From assembly GCA_022825675.1 (NCBI GenBank), contig JAJDWK010000046.1:1-64000 (forward strand): DNA of 64,000 nt, written 5' to 3'. The position numbers and the translations under genes were made by a program. Under the pieces are notes generated by a model. That model was not told the DNA's origin and made no database searches. It saw nothing but the letters and a program-made list of their open reading frames with translations. The DNA is from Anaerolineae bacterium. Lineage in GTDB: Bacteria; Chloroflexota; Anaerolineae; Aggregatilineales; Phototrophicaceae. The first letter of the stretch is position 1; each line of letters opens with the position of its first letter. Positions 32,462 through 42,351 of the stretch are shown here, piece after piece.

Positions 32462-34122
32462 GGCGGCTGCAGCGCCGAGGGGGCTACGTGCTGTATCTCT
32501 TGCCGCTGGCATTCCTCGGCGTCTTTTATCTCTATCCCTTGCTGTCCATCTTTGATATCAGCCTGCGCCCCGCAGGTACGCTGGACTTGTCGGCATTCGC
32601 CCGCCTCTTCCTAAGCGATACCTACCTGAGGACGCTGCTCTTCACCTTCTATCAGGCGCTGCTATCAACCGCCGTGACGCTGCTGCTGGCGCTGCCCTGC
32701 GCTTATATCTTCGTCCGCTATCGCTTCCCGGGCAAATCGCTGCTGCTGTCTTTGGCGACATTGCCCTTTGTGCTGCCGACAGTGGTGGTGGCGCTGGCAT
32801 TCAGCGCCTTGTTGGGCGCGCGCGGGCTGGTCAACGACCTGCTGCGGGCGCTGTTCACGCTCGATTATTCGCCGCTGCAGCTGGAGCGGACGCTGGCGAT
32901 AATCATCATCGCGCATGTCTTTTACAACTTCGCCATCGCCCTGCGCATCATCACCGCCTATTGGGCAGCGCTGGGCACCGAGGCGGAAGAAGCGGCGAGC
33001 TGCCTGGGCGCGGATTGGCGCGCGCTTTGGCGGGATATCCGCTTGCCGCTGATTCGTCCCGCGCTGCTATCCGCCGGCAGCCTCGTCTTCATTTTCAATT
33101 TCACCAGTTTTGGCGTCGTTTTGCTGCTGGGCGGCATTCGTTTCGCCACCCTGGAAGTGCAGATTTATTACCAGGCGGTGAATATCTTTAACCTGCCGCT
33201 GGCAGCCGCCCTGTCAATCGCGCAGATTCTTTCCATGCTGTCGCTGATGGTCATCTACACCAGCGGGCAAAAGAAGCTGCAGCTCTCGCTGCGTCGGGGC
33301 GGGGCTAGCGCCCGCCTGCCGCGCCGCCGCCGTGAAAAGCTGATGGTATTCAGTTGCGTCAGCTTGATGGCGCTGTTCCTGTTCACGCCGCTGCTGGCGC
33401 TTGTCGCCCGTTCTCTATTCGCTGGCGGCGCCATCAGCTTTGATGGCTACCGAGCGCTGGCGGAAAGATCGCGCGGCTCGCTGCTCTTCATCCCGCCTGT
33501 GGCTGCCATCGGCAATTCGCTGCGTTTCGCGCTGCTGTCCATGCTGGCGGCTTTGCCGCTGGGGCTCATCAGCGCCTATATGATCCACCGCCAGCAACGG
33601 CTGGCGCGCCTCTTCGACCCGCTCTTTATGCTGCCTCTGGCGACCAGCGCCGTAACCCTGGGCTTCGGCTTCATCGTGGCGCTGGACGAAGCGCCGCTTA
33701 ATCTGCGCGCCTCGGTGTATATCATCCCGATTGCGCATACCCTGGTGGCGCTGCCCTTTGTCATCCGCAGCATATTGCCCAGCCTGCGGGCGATCCCCCG
33801 GGCGCTGGGCGAATCCGCGCAAGTGCTGGGCGCGACGCCCTGGCATGTTTTCACTTCGCTTGATCTGCCGCTGCTCGCGCCCAGCCTGGTTGTCGGCGCG
33901 ACTTTCGCCTTCACCGTCAGCATGGGGGAATTCGGCGCTTCGCTCTTTGTCGCCCAGCGCGAGTCCGTGACCATTCCTGTCGTGATTTATCGCCTCTTTG
34001 GTCATCCCGGCTTCGCTCCCTATCAACAGGCTTTGGCGATGTGCGTCGTGTTGATGCTGGTCTGCGCTGCCGGTTTCTTGCTGATAGAGCGGCTGCGCGG
34101 CGTTGGCGGCGGTGAATTCTGA
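32458..34122 (+). CDS. thiP: Thiamine ABC transporter permease ThiP
   Basis: A 554-residue fused double permease with about twelve transmembrane helices and two EAA-type loops, EEAASCLGADWRALWRDIRLP in the first half and ESAQVLGATPWHVFTSLDLP in the second, each of which contacts the ATPase. The two-domain layout matches ThiP and the related iron permease FbpB; the riboswitch favours thiamine. Translation starts with TTG overlapping the thiB stop (TTGA), so it is translationally coupled. Confidence 0.92.
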   Translation: MRRLQRRGGYVLYLLPLAFLGVFYLYPLLSIFDISLRPAGTLDLSAFARLFLSDTYLRTLLFTFYQALLSTAVTLLLALPCAYIFVRYRFPGKSLLLSLATLPFVLPTVVVALAFSALLGARGLVNDLLRALFTLDYSPLQLERTLAIIIIAHVFYNFAIALRIITAYWAALGTEAEEAASCLGADWRALWRDIRLPLIRPALLSAGSLVFIFNFTSFGVVLLLGGIRFATLEVQIYYQAVNIFNLPLAAALSIAQILSMLSLMVIYTSGQKKLQLSLRRGGASARLPRRRREKLMVFSCVSLMALFLFTPLLALVARSLFAGGAISFDGYRALAERSRGSLLFIPPVAAIGNSLRFALLSMLAALPLGLISAYMIHRQQRLARLFDPLFMLPLATSAVTLGFGFIVALDEAPLNLRASVYIIPIAHTLVALPFVIRSILPSLRAIPRALGESAQVLGATPWHVFTSLDLPLLAPSLVVGATFAFTVSMGEFGASLFVAQRESVTIPVVIYRLFGHPGFAPYQQALAMCVVLMLVCAAGFLLIERLRGVGGGEF

Positions 34123-35141
34123 TGCTGACGCTAGCGGAAGTTTCCCATGCGTATGGCGATGTCGTCTCGCTGCGGGCGGTATCGCTGAGTTTGCAGCCGG
34201 GCGAGATACTCTGCCTGCTAGGTCCCAGCGGCTGCGGCAAGACGACATTGCTGCGGCTCATCGCCGGGTTGGAAGCGGAATATTCTGGCAGCATCAGCTT
34301 TGAAGGACAGGACTTAAGCGCCCTGCCCGTGCATCAGCGCGGATTTGGCTTGATGTTCCAGGATTTCGCCCTGTTCCCGCACCTGGATGTCGCCGGCAAT
34401 ATCGCCTATGGCTTGAAGCAGCGCGGAATAAGCCGCGAAGCCCGCACGAAAATCACGCGCGATTTGGCGGCGCGCATCGGCTTGGCGGGTTTGGAAAAGC
34501 GGGATGTCGCCGCCCTATCCGGCGGGCAGAAGCAGCGCGTTGCCCTGGCGCGCAGCCTGGCGCCCGAGCCGCGCCTGTTGATGCTGGACGAGCCGCTGGG
34601 CTCGCTGGACGCGCCGCTGCGTGACGCGCTGGCGCTGGAGCTGCGCCGCATCATCAAGCAGCAGGGCATAAGCGCCATCTATGTTACACATGACCACCGC
34701 GAAGCCTATGCCGTGGCCGACCGCATCGGCGTCATGCGCCGCGGCGCGCTGGAACAGTTGGACGCGCCTCATGCCTTATATCAGCGCCCGAAGACCGCTT
34801 TTGTCGCCCGCTTCCTGGGCATGACAAATATCTTCCCGCGACAGCAGAACGCTTTCACGCAGGCGCTGGCAGCCGCCAGCGGCATCCCGCGCGGGCAGGG
34901 GGAAATCATCTTGGTTCATCCTGGCGGCATCGCCCTGAACTCCCCGCCGCGGGCGGGAGCGATGCAAGCGCACGGCAAGCTTTCCAGCGCCGTTTTCCGG
35001 GGCGATTATTACGATGTCGCCGTGACTGCCGCCGAGGGCATGCGCCTCGCATTTCCTGTCAAAGAGCTGGCAGCCTCTATTGGCGCGAAAGTGTCCGTCA
35101 GCATCGACTACGCCGCTGTAATCGCGCTGCGCGAAAGCTGA
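34122..35141 (+). CDS. thiQ: Thiamine ABC transporter ATP-binding protein ThiQ
   Basis: ABC ATPase with Walker A GPSGCGKTT, signature LSGGQKQR, Walker B LLMLDEPLG and switch histidine TVTHDH-like YVTHDHREA. A C-terminal part of about 110 residues resembles a TOBE-type regulatory domain, larger than in proteobacterial ThiQ, and resembles FbpC/PotA. Its ATG shares a base with the thiP stop (TGATG). Together with thiB and thiP it forms a complete importer. Confidence 0.92.
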   Translation: MLTLAEVSHAYGDVVSLRAVSLSLQPGEILCLLGPSGCGKTTLLRLIAGLEAEYSGSISFEGQDLSALPVHQRGFGLMFQDFALFPHLDVAGNIAYGLKQRGISREARTKITRDLAARIGLAGLEKRDVAALSGGQKQRVALARSLAPEPRLLMLDEPLGSLDAPLRDALALELRRIIKQQGISAIYVTHDHREAYAVADRIGVMRRGALEQLDAPHALYQRPKTAFVARFLGMTNIFPRQQNAFTQALAAASGIPRGQGEIILVHPGGIALNSPPRAGAMQAHGKLSSAVFRGDYYDVAVTAAEGMRLAFPVKELAASIGAKVSVSIDYAAVIALRES

Positions 35142-35178
35142 AAATCGCCCGCCCCTGTGAACGGCTGCGGCGCGCCGC

Positions 35179-35184
35179 TATAAT
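35179..35184 (+). promoter_or_regulatory. -10 element (TATAAT) upstream of purH
   Basis: A perfect TATAAT at 35179-35184, about 40 bases ahead of purH, with a second at 35190-35195. No convincing -35 is found at the right distance, so activation by a factor or an extended -10 is possible. Confidence 0.5.
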
Positions 35185-35226
35185 GCGCCTATAATTCTTG
35201 AAGCGAGTCTGAGAGGGGAAGCGTCC

Positions 35227-36765
35227 ATGCCTAGAGCCTTGTTCAGCGTCGCCAATAAACGCGGCATCGTCGGCTTCGCCCGCGAGTTGGTCGCTATGGG
35301 CTGGGAAGTTGTCGCCAGCGGCGGCACGGCGGAAACGCTCGACAGCTCGGGCATTCCCGTCACCCGCGTGGAGCGCCTCACGCGGCAGCCGGAGATGTTG
35401 GGCGGGCGCGTCAAAACCCTGCATCCCGCGATTCACGCTGGCATCCTGGCGCGGGATTCCGCCGCTGATATGGAGGAAATCGCCTCTTTTGGCTTCGCGC
35501 CGATTGCAATGGTCGTTGGCAATCTCTACCCCTTTAGCGAGACTATCAAGCGGACCGAAGTTAGCCTGGCGGAAGCGGTAGAGCAGATTGATATCGGCGG
35601 CGTCGCTTTGCTGCGCGGCGCCGCCAAGAATTTCGACCGCGTTACCGTCCTCTGCGACCCAGGGGATTATGCTGATATTCTGCTGTCCCTCAAGCAGTCG
35701 GGCACCACCAGTGTAGAGCAGCGGCGCGCCTTGGCGGCGAAAGCCTTCGCCCATTGCCGCGATTACGATGACGCCATCCATGGCTATCTCAACGCCTCGG
35801 ATATCGCCGAGCCGACAGAAGGCGATGTGCCGGGCATCATTTCTATCGGCTTGCAGCGCAGCCACGAGCTGCGCTATGGCGAAAACCCGCATCAAGCCGC
35901 CGCCTATTACAGCCGCGCCGCCGAACGCGCCCCCCTCGGCGCGCAGCAGCTTGGCGGGAAGCAGCTTTCTTACAACAACATCCTCGATTTGGACGCCGTT
36001 TGGCGCGCCGCCAGCAGCTTTGAGGCGCCGACTGTTGTCATCGTCAAGCACCTCAACCCCACTGGCATCGCCAGCGCCGATGACATCGCCAGCGCATTTC
36101 CCGCTGCGCTGGCTTCTGATCCGCTGTCGGCTTTCGGCAGCGTCATCGCCGTCAACCGCCCGCTGGATAGCCGCTTTGTGTCCGCGCTGGGCACCCTCTT
36201 CGTCGAGAGCCTCATCGCGCCCGGTTTTGCCGATGATGCCCTGGCGGCATTACAATCGCGCCGCAAGAATTGCCGCTTGCTGCAGATGCCTCAAGCCTTT
36301 GCCGGGCAAGGCTATGAATTCCGCAGCGTCATGGGCGGGCTGCTCTTGCAACGCTATGATATGGGGGATCCCGCCGGGGCGGTGCTGCGCACTGTCAGCA
36401 AGCGGGTGCCAAGCGAGCCGGAAATGGCATCGTTGATATTCGCCTGGCGCGCCGTGCAGCATGTGAAGTCCAACGCCATCGTGCTGGCGCAAGGCAGCCG
36501 CACTGTCGGCATCGGCGGTGGCTTGCCCAGCCGCGTTGACGCTGCCGAGCTGGCAATCAAAAAAGCGGCGGGCGCAGCGGCAGAAGCGGCGATGGCTTCT
36601 GACGCCTTCTTCCCGTTCCCCGACAGCATAGAGCATGCGGCACGCGCCGGCGTTACCAGCATCATTCAGCCCGGCGGCTCAATCCGCGATAAGCAAGTGA
36701 TTGAAGCGGCGGATAAACATAACATGGCGATGGTTTTCAGCGGCAAGCGGCATTTCCGCCATTAG
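35227..36765 (+). CDS. purH: Bifunctional AICAR transformylase / IMP cyclohydrolase PurH
   Basis: Catalyses the last two steps of IMP synthesis. The N-terminal MGS-like cyclohydrolase domain shows [26 protein letters not shown] and [16 protein letters not shown]. The C-terminal transformylase has [43 protein letters not shown], and SDAFFPFPD. Full length at 512 residues. The start has GAGGGGAAGCG upstream. Its stop lies three bases from the end of the convergent secF with no room for a terminator. Confidence 0.96.
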   Translation: MPRALFSVANKRGIVGFARELVAMGWEVVASGGTAETLDSSGIPVTRVERLTRQPEMLGGRVKTLHPAIHAGILARDSAADMEEIASFGFAPIAMVVGNLYPFSETIKRTEVSLAEAVEQIDIGGVALLRGAAKNFDRVTVLCDPGDYADILLSLKQSGTTSVEQRRALAAKAFAHCRDYDDAIHGYLNASDIAEPTEGDVPGIISIGLQRSHELRYGENPHQAAAYYSRAAERAPLGAQQLGGKQLSYNNILDLDAVWRAASSFEAPTVVIVKHLNPTGIASADDIASAFPAALASDPLSAFGSVIAVNRPLDSRFVSALGTLFVESLIAPGFADDALAALQSRRKNCRLLQMPQAFAGQGYEFRSVMGGLLLQRYDMGDPAGAVLRTVSKRVPSEPEMASLIFAWRAVQHVKSNAIVLAQGSRTVGIGGGLPSRVDAAELAIKKAAGAAAEAAMASDAFFPFPDSIEHAARAGVTSIIQPGGSIRDKQVIEAADKHNMAMVFSGKRHFRH

Positions 36766-36768
36766 CGC

Positions 36769-37722
36769 CTATTCGGCTTCGGCTTCCGCCCCCCGCAAGC
36801 GCGAGCCAACAAAGGGAATCTCCCCGCTTTCCCAGGCTACCAGCAGCGGCACCGCCGTGAATATCGACGAATAGGTGCCGGACAGCAAGCCGATGAACAG
36901 TATGGCGATGAACTGCTTTACGGTCTCGCCGCCGAAGAGCAAAATCGCAATCATGATGAAAAAGGCGTTGAGCTGGGTCGCCAGCGACCGGTGAATTGTC
37001 TCCCAGATGCTGCGGTTGACGATGGTCTCGTAAGGCTCGCCCAAATGCTTGGGGATATTCTCGCGGATGCGGTCGAAGACGACGATGGAATCTTGCACCG
37101 AGAAGCCGACCACGGTCAGCACCGCGGTCAAAAACAGGGCGTCAATCTCCCAGCCCAAGAGCAAGCCGAATAAAGACATCACGCCCATGACAACCAGAAT
37201 ATCGTGCACCATGGCAGCGATGGCGCATAGCCCATAGCGGATTGCATTGGGCACCTGGCGGAAAGCAATCACGATAAACCCGGTGATGACCAGCGCGCCA
37301 ACGGCGACTGCCGCCAGCGCCGAGCGCGTAACTTCTTCGCCGACAGTTGCCGAAACTGTCTCCACGCGGAAGCTGTCGCGGTCCAGCGGCGCCAGCGCGC
37401 TCAAGCGCTCCAGGATGTCGTTGGTGACGCTCACATCGTGGAAGCCGGAGCGAACCGACCAGCGATAGGCATCGGCAGCGCCAATGCGTTGGATAATGAC
37501 ATTGTCTTCGCCAGCTTCGGCGAATACCCGCCGCAGCCCGTCTTCGTCAGCGCCGGCTTCGGTGAATTGCAGCTCATAGATGCTGCCGCCCAGGAAGTCG
37601 ATGCTGAGGCGGAAGGGCGCGCCCGTGCTGAGCGTCGAAAATGCCATGATGAGGATGCCAGGCACAATCACCATCGCGGAGAGCAGAAAGAACCAGCGGC
37701 GTTTCTGTACGATGTTAAACAT
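36769..37722 (-). CDS. secF: Protein translocase subunit SecF
   Basis: SecF and SecD use the proton motive force to pull translocated proteins across the membrane. The 317-residue protein has six predicted helices and the family motifs FLGGSIYELQF, AALAVGALVITGFIVIAFRQ-like region, VVGFSVQDSIVVFDRIREN and NRSIWETIHRSLATQLNAF. It starts 12 bases after secD, with AGGAGGG upstream. Gene order yajC-secD-secF is the standard one. Confidence 0.96.
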   Translation of the reverse strand: MFNIVQKRRWFFLLSAMVIVPGILIMAFSTLSTGAPFRLSIDFLGGSIYELQFTEAGADEDGLRRVFAEAGEDNVIIQRIGAADAYRWSVRSGFHDVSVTNDILERLSALAPLDRDSFRVETVSATVGEEVTRSALAAVAVGALVITGFIVIAFRQVPNAIRYGLCAIAAMVHDILVVMGVMSLFGLLLGWEIDALFLTAVLTVVGFSVQDSIVVFDRIRENIPKHLGEPYETIVNRSIWETIHRSLATQLNAFFIMIAILLFGGETVKQFIAILFIGLLSGTYSSIFTAVPLLVAWESGEIPFVGSRLRGAEAEAE

Positions 37723-37734
37723 CCTGCCGCCCTC

Positions 37735-39228
37735 CTAAGCGCCCAGCAGCGCGCGGTTTCGCTCCAGCGCGCCCCGGAATAAGCCGACCAAAACATAGAG
37801 GAAGGTGCGCGTCACGATGACGGCGGTGAAGAGGTTCAGCACCAGCCCAATCGCCAAGGTAACCGCGAAGCCGGCGACAATGCTGGCGCCGGGCGTCTGA
37901 CCAAACATAAAGAGAATCCCGCAGATGATTATCGTGGACAAATTGGAATCGCGGATGGAAGTCCAGGCGCGGTCGAAGCCCGCCTTCAGCGCCTGGTCCA
38001 GCGGCAAGCCGGCGCGCAGCTCTTCCTTTATGCGCTCGAAGATGAGGATGTTACCATCAACTGCCGTGCCGATTGAAATCAAGAAACCGGTGATGGCGGG
38101 CAGCGTCAGCGTGACTGGCAGCAGCTTGAACACGGCAATATTCAAAAAGATGAAGACAATCAGCGCCAAATCCGCCGCGAAGCCGGGCAGACGATAATAG
38201 ATAAACATGAAGGCGAGCACAACCATCACGCCGATAAGCCCCGCTTGCACGCTCAGCCGCACCGATTCCTGCCCCAGGGTCGCGCCCACTTCCTGGGTGC
38301 TTTCGATGCGCAAGGGGATGGGCAAAGCGCCCGAGCGCAGCTGCAATGCCAGGGTGTTGGCTTCTTCTTCTGTGAATTGCCCGGTTATCACGCCGCCGGT
38401 GGATAGCTGCGCCTGGATGGTGGGCGCGGATAGCACTTCGCCATCAAGCACAATCGCCATCGGCTGCCCGATGCGCTCCGCCGTGAAGCTGCCAAATACG
38501 CCCTGGAACTCTTCTTTAATCTCGAAGTTGATCATCCATTCGGGACCGCCAGTGCCCTGCGGCGGCGCCAGCACGGCGCTTGCCGCCTGCAACCCTGCGC
38601 CCGTCATCACCGTGCGGAAGGGCAAGCCGTTGACCGGATGGGCGCGGCGAGCGGCAAGCGGATCCTCTTCATCTTCCGCCAATGTTGTATTTTGGCGCAG
38701 GGCGACCTGCTCGCTGGTTACGATCTCGCTGCCGACTAAACTCTGCACTTGATTGCTCAAGCCGCCAAAATCGACGAATTCCAACAAAGCTGTCTGCTGG
38801 ATGGTGGCGATAGCTTGCTGCGGGTCGCGCACGCCGGGCAGCTCAACAAGGATGCGGTCGCGCCCTTGCACTTGCACTGTCGCCTCGGTCAAGCCGAGGG
38901 CATTGACGCGGCGGGAGACATTGTTGGCGGTTTCGCCCAAGTCTTCAAGCGTGAAGCTGTCGCTGGCGATATCCGCCTGCAGCAGGACGCGCAGCCCGCC
39001 CACCAGGTCCAAGCCCAAGCTCTGGGTAATGTTGAGCACAAATTCCGGGATGCCGTCGCCATCAGCGTCGATTTCCAGGTTTTCGCTGCATTTTAGCCCG
39101 GCGGCATCATCGCCAGCGGCAGCGCAGGCTTCCGTTTGCACCCCTTTAGTCTCGGGCGGCGTCGCCACCCAAACGCAAAACAAGGTGAGCACGATAATGC
39201 CGATGAGCCATCGACCATGGCTGGTCAT
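37735..39228 (-). CDS. secD: Protein translocase subunit SecD
   Basis: Six-helix membrane partner of SecF with a large extracytoplasmic domain. Seen are SLGLDLVGGLRVLL near the N-terminus, RVNALGLTEATVQVQGRDRILVELPG in the P1 domain, and the C-terminal AVDGNILIFERIKEEL with the conserved acidic residue of the proton path. Length of 497 residues is normal. The start has GGAGGAAGG upstream. It lies between yajC and secF. Confidence 0.96.
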   Translation of the reverse strand: MTSHGRWLIGIIVLTLFCVWVATPPETKGVQTEACAAAGDDAAGLKCSENLEIDADGDGIPEFVLNITQSLGLDLVGGLRVLLQADIASDSFTLEDLGETANNVSRRVNALGLTEATVQVQGRDRILVELPGVRDPQQAIATIQQTALLEFVDFGGLSNQVQSLVGSEIVTSEQVALRQNTTLAEDEEDPLAARRAHPVNGLPFRTVMTGAGLQAASAVLAPPQGTGGPEWMINFEIKEEFQGVFGSFTAERIGQPMAIVLDGEVLSAPTIQAQLSTGGVITGQFTEEEANTLALQLRSGALPIPLRIESTQEVGATLGQESVRLSVQAGLIGVMVVLAFMFIYYRLPGFAADLALIVFIFLNIAVFKLLPVTLTLPAITGFLISIGTAVDGNILIFERIKEELRAGLPLDQALKAGFDRAWTSIRDSNLSTIIICGILFMFGQTPGASIVAGFAVTLAIGLVLNLFTAVIVTRTFLYVLVGLFRGALERNRALLGA

Positions 39229-39271
39229 GACATGTCGCCTTCCTCCAAGTCCAATCCGCTAGCGCAAAGCG

Positions 39272-39592
39272 CTATTCACTCGCCCGCTGTTCTGCGCCGA
39301 TTGTGGCGTTGCGGGCGATTTCTTCGGCATCGTATGCCTGTTGCAGCGCCGCCGTCAGCAACTTGATTGTAACGCCCTCGGCGATTGTAACTTGCGCCGT
39401 GCCGCTGTCAGCATCAATATCGACGATCTGCCCGACAATCCCGCCATAGGTAACGATTTCATCGCCCACATGCAAGGCGCGCACAATCTTCTGCTTGTGA
39501 CGAAAGGCGCGCTGGCGGGGGAAGACCACCAGCGCCCAATAGCTGCCCAAGACGAGCGACAAAATCACAAATACCAACACAAACTCGGGCAT
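39272..39592 (-). CDS. yajC: Preprotein translocase accessory subunit YajC
   Basis: A short protein with one N-terminal helix (VLVFVILSLVLGSYWALVVF) followed by the family pattern RAFRHKQKIVRALHVGDEIVTYGGIVGQIVDI. It associates with SecDF. ATG 39592 is chosen because GGAGAGA lies nine bases upstream; ATG 39598 would be too close. The tail of about 25 residues after the core is Ala/Glu-rich. Confidence 0.93.
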   Translation of the reverse strand: MPEFVLVFVILSLVLGSYWALVVFPRQRAFRHKQKIVRALHVGDEIVTYGGIVGQIVDIDADSGTAQVTIAEGVTIKLLTAALQQAYDAEEIARNATIGAEQRASE

Positions 39593-39662
39593 GAGCATTC
39601 TCTCCGCCAAAGGCCGCCATTATAATGCTGAGGAGCCGGCGAATCCAGCCCCTGTCGCTCGC

Positions 39663-39691
39663 TTGACCAAAAGCGCTTTCAATCATACAAT
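39663..39691 (+). promoter_or_regulatory. sigma70-type promoter of the CARDB-type secreted protein gene
   Basis: TTGACC (39663-39668), exactly 17 bases, TACAAT (39686-39691), about 40 bases before ATG 39733. Close to consensus; it probably also drives the following three plus-strand genes. Confidence 0.78.
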
Positions 39692-39732
39692 ACGCACAGT
39701 GAACCTGCCCACAATTCGAGGGGAAGCCGGCT

Positions 39733-41556
39733 ATGTGTCGCAGACTGCCCAGGATACTCAAGCATGTCTCTATCGCAATTGCCATATTGCTTGTGGCGGC
39801 TTTGCCGGCGGCTGCGGGCGATATTGTGCTCAGCAACAACAGCGGCGGCGAAAATGTAGAGGTCTTCATCACGGGCGAGCCAACATTGGTGATGAATGGC
39901 TTTGATTTGACGCCCAGGGGCATCGACCTGCCGGCGGCGCTGGATGCCGTCAGCATTTCGGTGCAAGCCCCAGTAGTCGGCAGCGCCATTGAGCTGGTGA
40001 TTTATCAAGACGCCAACGGCGGCTCCCCAATTGACGGCAGCCTAGTCTATCAACAGACGGTGCAACTGAACCAGGTTGGCATTAACCGCGTCGTTCTGTC
40101 CAGCCCCGCCAGCATCACCGCGCCGGTGATTTGGGTCGGCTTCTATCTGCCGGTGGATTTCCACTTCCACGCCGATGCCTCGGGACCATCGGTGCTGAGC
40201 TATATGGCATGGACCGCGGGCAGCACCTTTGACTTAAGCGCGCTGACGAGCGCTGGCGTATTGGGACCGGCAAATGGCAGCGTGCCGGTGTCCTTCAATA
40301 TGAACGGCATCGCGCGCATTACTGCCGAAATCAGCGCAGTCGCAATCGCGGCGGAGGCAGAAACCGCCCCGACCGCGGTGCCAATCGGCACACAGCTGCA
40401 AAACCAGGCGGCGCAAGATACCTCAATCATGCGCGACTATGCTGATTGCCCTGGCTTGCTCTATGACCCCGAAGATATCGAGATTTCCGCCGACGGCAAA
40501 TTCAGCATTGAGTGCGCGCTGCATCACGAGATTCATGGTCCTTCATATCTGGCTCAGACTGAGGATTTGATGCTTGATATGCAGCGCAACGGGGAACTGT
40601 ATCGGCTGTCCGAGATTATCACGGAAGAAATTGGCTCGCGCAAAGCGGCCACGGACTTGCCGCTGCCAGTGACGCATTGCATCCGCGTCGCCAGTGAAGA
40701 CCTGGAGGTGGCGGTGCTCGCCGAAGCGCGCGGCATACCCGAAAGCTGGCAGGTCTTGCCCTCAGTCCGCTTCGGGGATTTGGTCTGCGCCGAAGTTACC
40801 GTCGCGAATTATGTTACCTATCTCGTCCCGCGCGGTCCCGAATCGCCGCCCAATGTCAACCTTGTCATGGGTCAAGTGCTAGTTGATCCGCATCCGGTGC
40901 TATGCGAGCTGCCGACATCGGTGCAGGTGCCGGTGGTGAACACTGGCTTAGCCGCCTTTGATACGCCGATAACGATTCGGGTGGAAGATGTTCATGTCGC
41001 GTCCAATGTCATCACGGCGCAGCGGGAATTACAAATCGAGCCGCGCCAGCTTGAACCGGGCGCCCGCGATGTAATTGATATGGGACCGCTCTATGTCTAT
41101 CGATTCGTCGGCGAGCTGCATCGCATCCAGGTGCAAGTCGATGTCTACAACGAAATCGCCGAGCTCAACGAGCAAGACAATACCTGGTTCACCGAATATG
41201 TGCTTTCCTACCCGCGCGGGCGCAGTGATTGCGGGCAGTCTTCGCTCGCATGGACATTTGAAGGCTGCAAGTTCCGTTTCAAGAGCAAAGTTGATGAAGA
41301 CGACCGCGAGCTGTATATCGCCGTTGATCAACTTGAAGACGCCGTCAGCAAACCAACCTCAGAATTTTTGGGCACTTTGGTGGATGGCCTGACAGATGAA
41401 GAAGAAAAAGCACGGGCAGTCGAGTATATTCGAAAACAGCTGACGGCGGCTGAGTGGGAGCTCGTGACGGCATTCTTCGCAAGATCGCGCTCGGAGATTA
41501 TCTCGGCGGCGGCGGACGCCATCGCGCGGCATGACGACGCGCTTGAGGATTGCTAG
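39733..41556 (+). CDS. Secreted protein with beta-sandwich and CARDB-like domains
   Basis: A signal peptide (about residues 1-29, ending AAAG) precedes 580 residues of mostly beta structure. The N-terminal 150 residues form a jelly-roll-like part (VEVFITGEPTLVMNGFDL). A CARDB-like adhesion domain is recognised around residues 385-495 by the end motif YNEIAELNEQDNTW. The last 90 residues are helical and acidic (EEEKARAVEYIRKQL). No enzymatic motif is seen. It probably works at the cell surface in adhesion or binding. The NERD-like gene follows after 27 bases. Confidence 0.7.
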   Translation: MCRRLPRILKHVSIAIAILLVAALPAAAGDIVLSNNSGGENVEVFITGEPTLVMNGFDLTPRGIDLPAALDAVSISVQAPVVGSAIELVIYQDANGGSPIDGSLVYQQTVQLNQVGINRVVLSSPASITAPVIWVGFYLPVDFHFHADASGPSVLSYMAWTAGSTFDLSALTSAGVLGPANGSVPVSFNMNGIARITAEISAVAIAAEAETAPTAVPIGTQLQNQAAQDTSIMRDYADCPGLLYDPEDIEISADGKFSIECALHHEIHGPSYLAQTEDLMLDMQRNGELYRLSEIITEEIGSRKAATDLPLPVTHCIRVASEDLEVAVLAEARGIPESWQVLPSVRFGDLVCAEVTVANYVTYLVPRGPESPPNVNLVMGQVLVDPHPVLCELPTSVQVPVVNTGLAAFDTPITIRVEDVHVASNVITAQRELQIEPRQLEPGARDVIDMGPLYVYRFVGELHRIQVQVDVYNEIAELNEQDNTWFTEYVLSYPRGRSDCGQSSLAWTFEGCKFRFKSKVDEDDRELYIAVDQLEDAVSKPTSEFLGTLVDGLTDEEEKARAVEYIRKQLTAAEWELVTAFFARSRSEIISAAADAIARHDDALEDC

Positions 41557-41583
41557 CAAGCGGCAGATACCTGAGGGAAAACA

Positions 41584-42345
41584 GTGCGCATCATCACCAA
41601 CAAAAAACTGGCGCGGCGCAACCGCAAAATCACCAATTATCTTTTCTTCGGCACCTTTGGCGCGTTGATATTGGGCTTCATCGTGATAAACGCCTCCTTC
41701 CTCACCACCGATGTGCCCGATACTTTGACTTTAATCGCCCAGTCCGCCGTGCTGCCTATCGCATTTGTGCTGACGATTGTGTCCGTGCGCATGACCAATT
41801 TGTGGGCGCGCCTGCCCCGCCCGGAAAAAGCGATTGAGGACGGCTTAAAGGGTTTGAGCAATAAGAGCGTACTCTACAACTATTATCACTTCCCGGTGCG
41901 CCATGTGCTGATTTGCCCGCAAGGCGTCTTCGCGATTGTTACGCGCTGGCACGACCAATCGTTTGTATATCGCGACGGCAAGTTCCGCAGCAGGCGCAAT
42001 ATCATCAGCAAGCTCTTTTCGGCAATTCGCTTTGATGGCGTCGGCAAACCGCTGCGTGACGCCGAATACGCGCGCAGCCATATCCAGAAGGCGCTGGACG
42101 CTGTCGCGCCGGGCATTGATGTACAGCCGCTGGTTGTCTTTGTCGACCCCGCCGCTTATGTCGAGTTTGAAGACGAGCCTGATATTCCCGTGCTCTACGC
42201 CGACACCAAAAAAAGCCCCAATCTCAAAGATTACATGCGCGATGCCAAACGCCGTATCGCCGCGGAAAGCAGCGCGACAAAAAACGCCAGCCTGATGCCC
42301 CTTAGCGACGAGCAGATCGAAGCCTTTGAAGCGGCGACCGTGTAA
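41584..42345 (+). CDS. NERD-like domain membrane protein
   Basis: Two N-terminal transmembrane helices (about residues 18-38 and 50-68) lead into a cytoplasmic domain of 180 residues resembling the nuclease-related NERD domain: NYYHFPVRHVLICPQGVFAIVTRWH, a basic loop and IDVQPLVVFVDPAA. Whether it cleaves nucleic acid is unknown; the domain occurs in many bacterial proteins without proven activity. GTG 41584 has GAGGGAAA a few bases upstream. It precedes the glycosyltransferase gene by six bases, implying a shared transcript. Confidence 0.7.
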   Translation: MRIITNKKLARRNRKITNYLFFGTFGALILGFIVINASFLTTDVPDTLTLIAQSAVLPIAFVLTIVSVRMTNLWARLPRPEKAIEDGLKGLSNKSVLYNYYHFPVRHVLICPQGVFAIVTRWHDQSFVYRDGKFRSRRNIISKLFSAIRFDGVGKPLRDAEYARSHIQKALDAVAPGIDVQPLVVFVDPAAYVEFEDEPDIPVLYADTKKSPNLKDYMRDAKRRIAAESSATKNASLMPLSDEQIEAFEAATV

Positions 42346-42351
42346 GCGGTC

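Noticed and set aside
32458..35141. Iron(III) importer (FbpABC-like) instead of thiamine importer
   Set aside because: The permease and ATPase fit both, but the TPP riboswitch directly upstream and the ThiB-type motifs of the binding protein favour thiamine.
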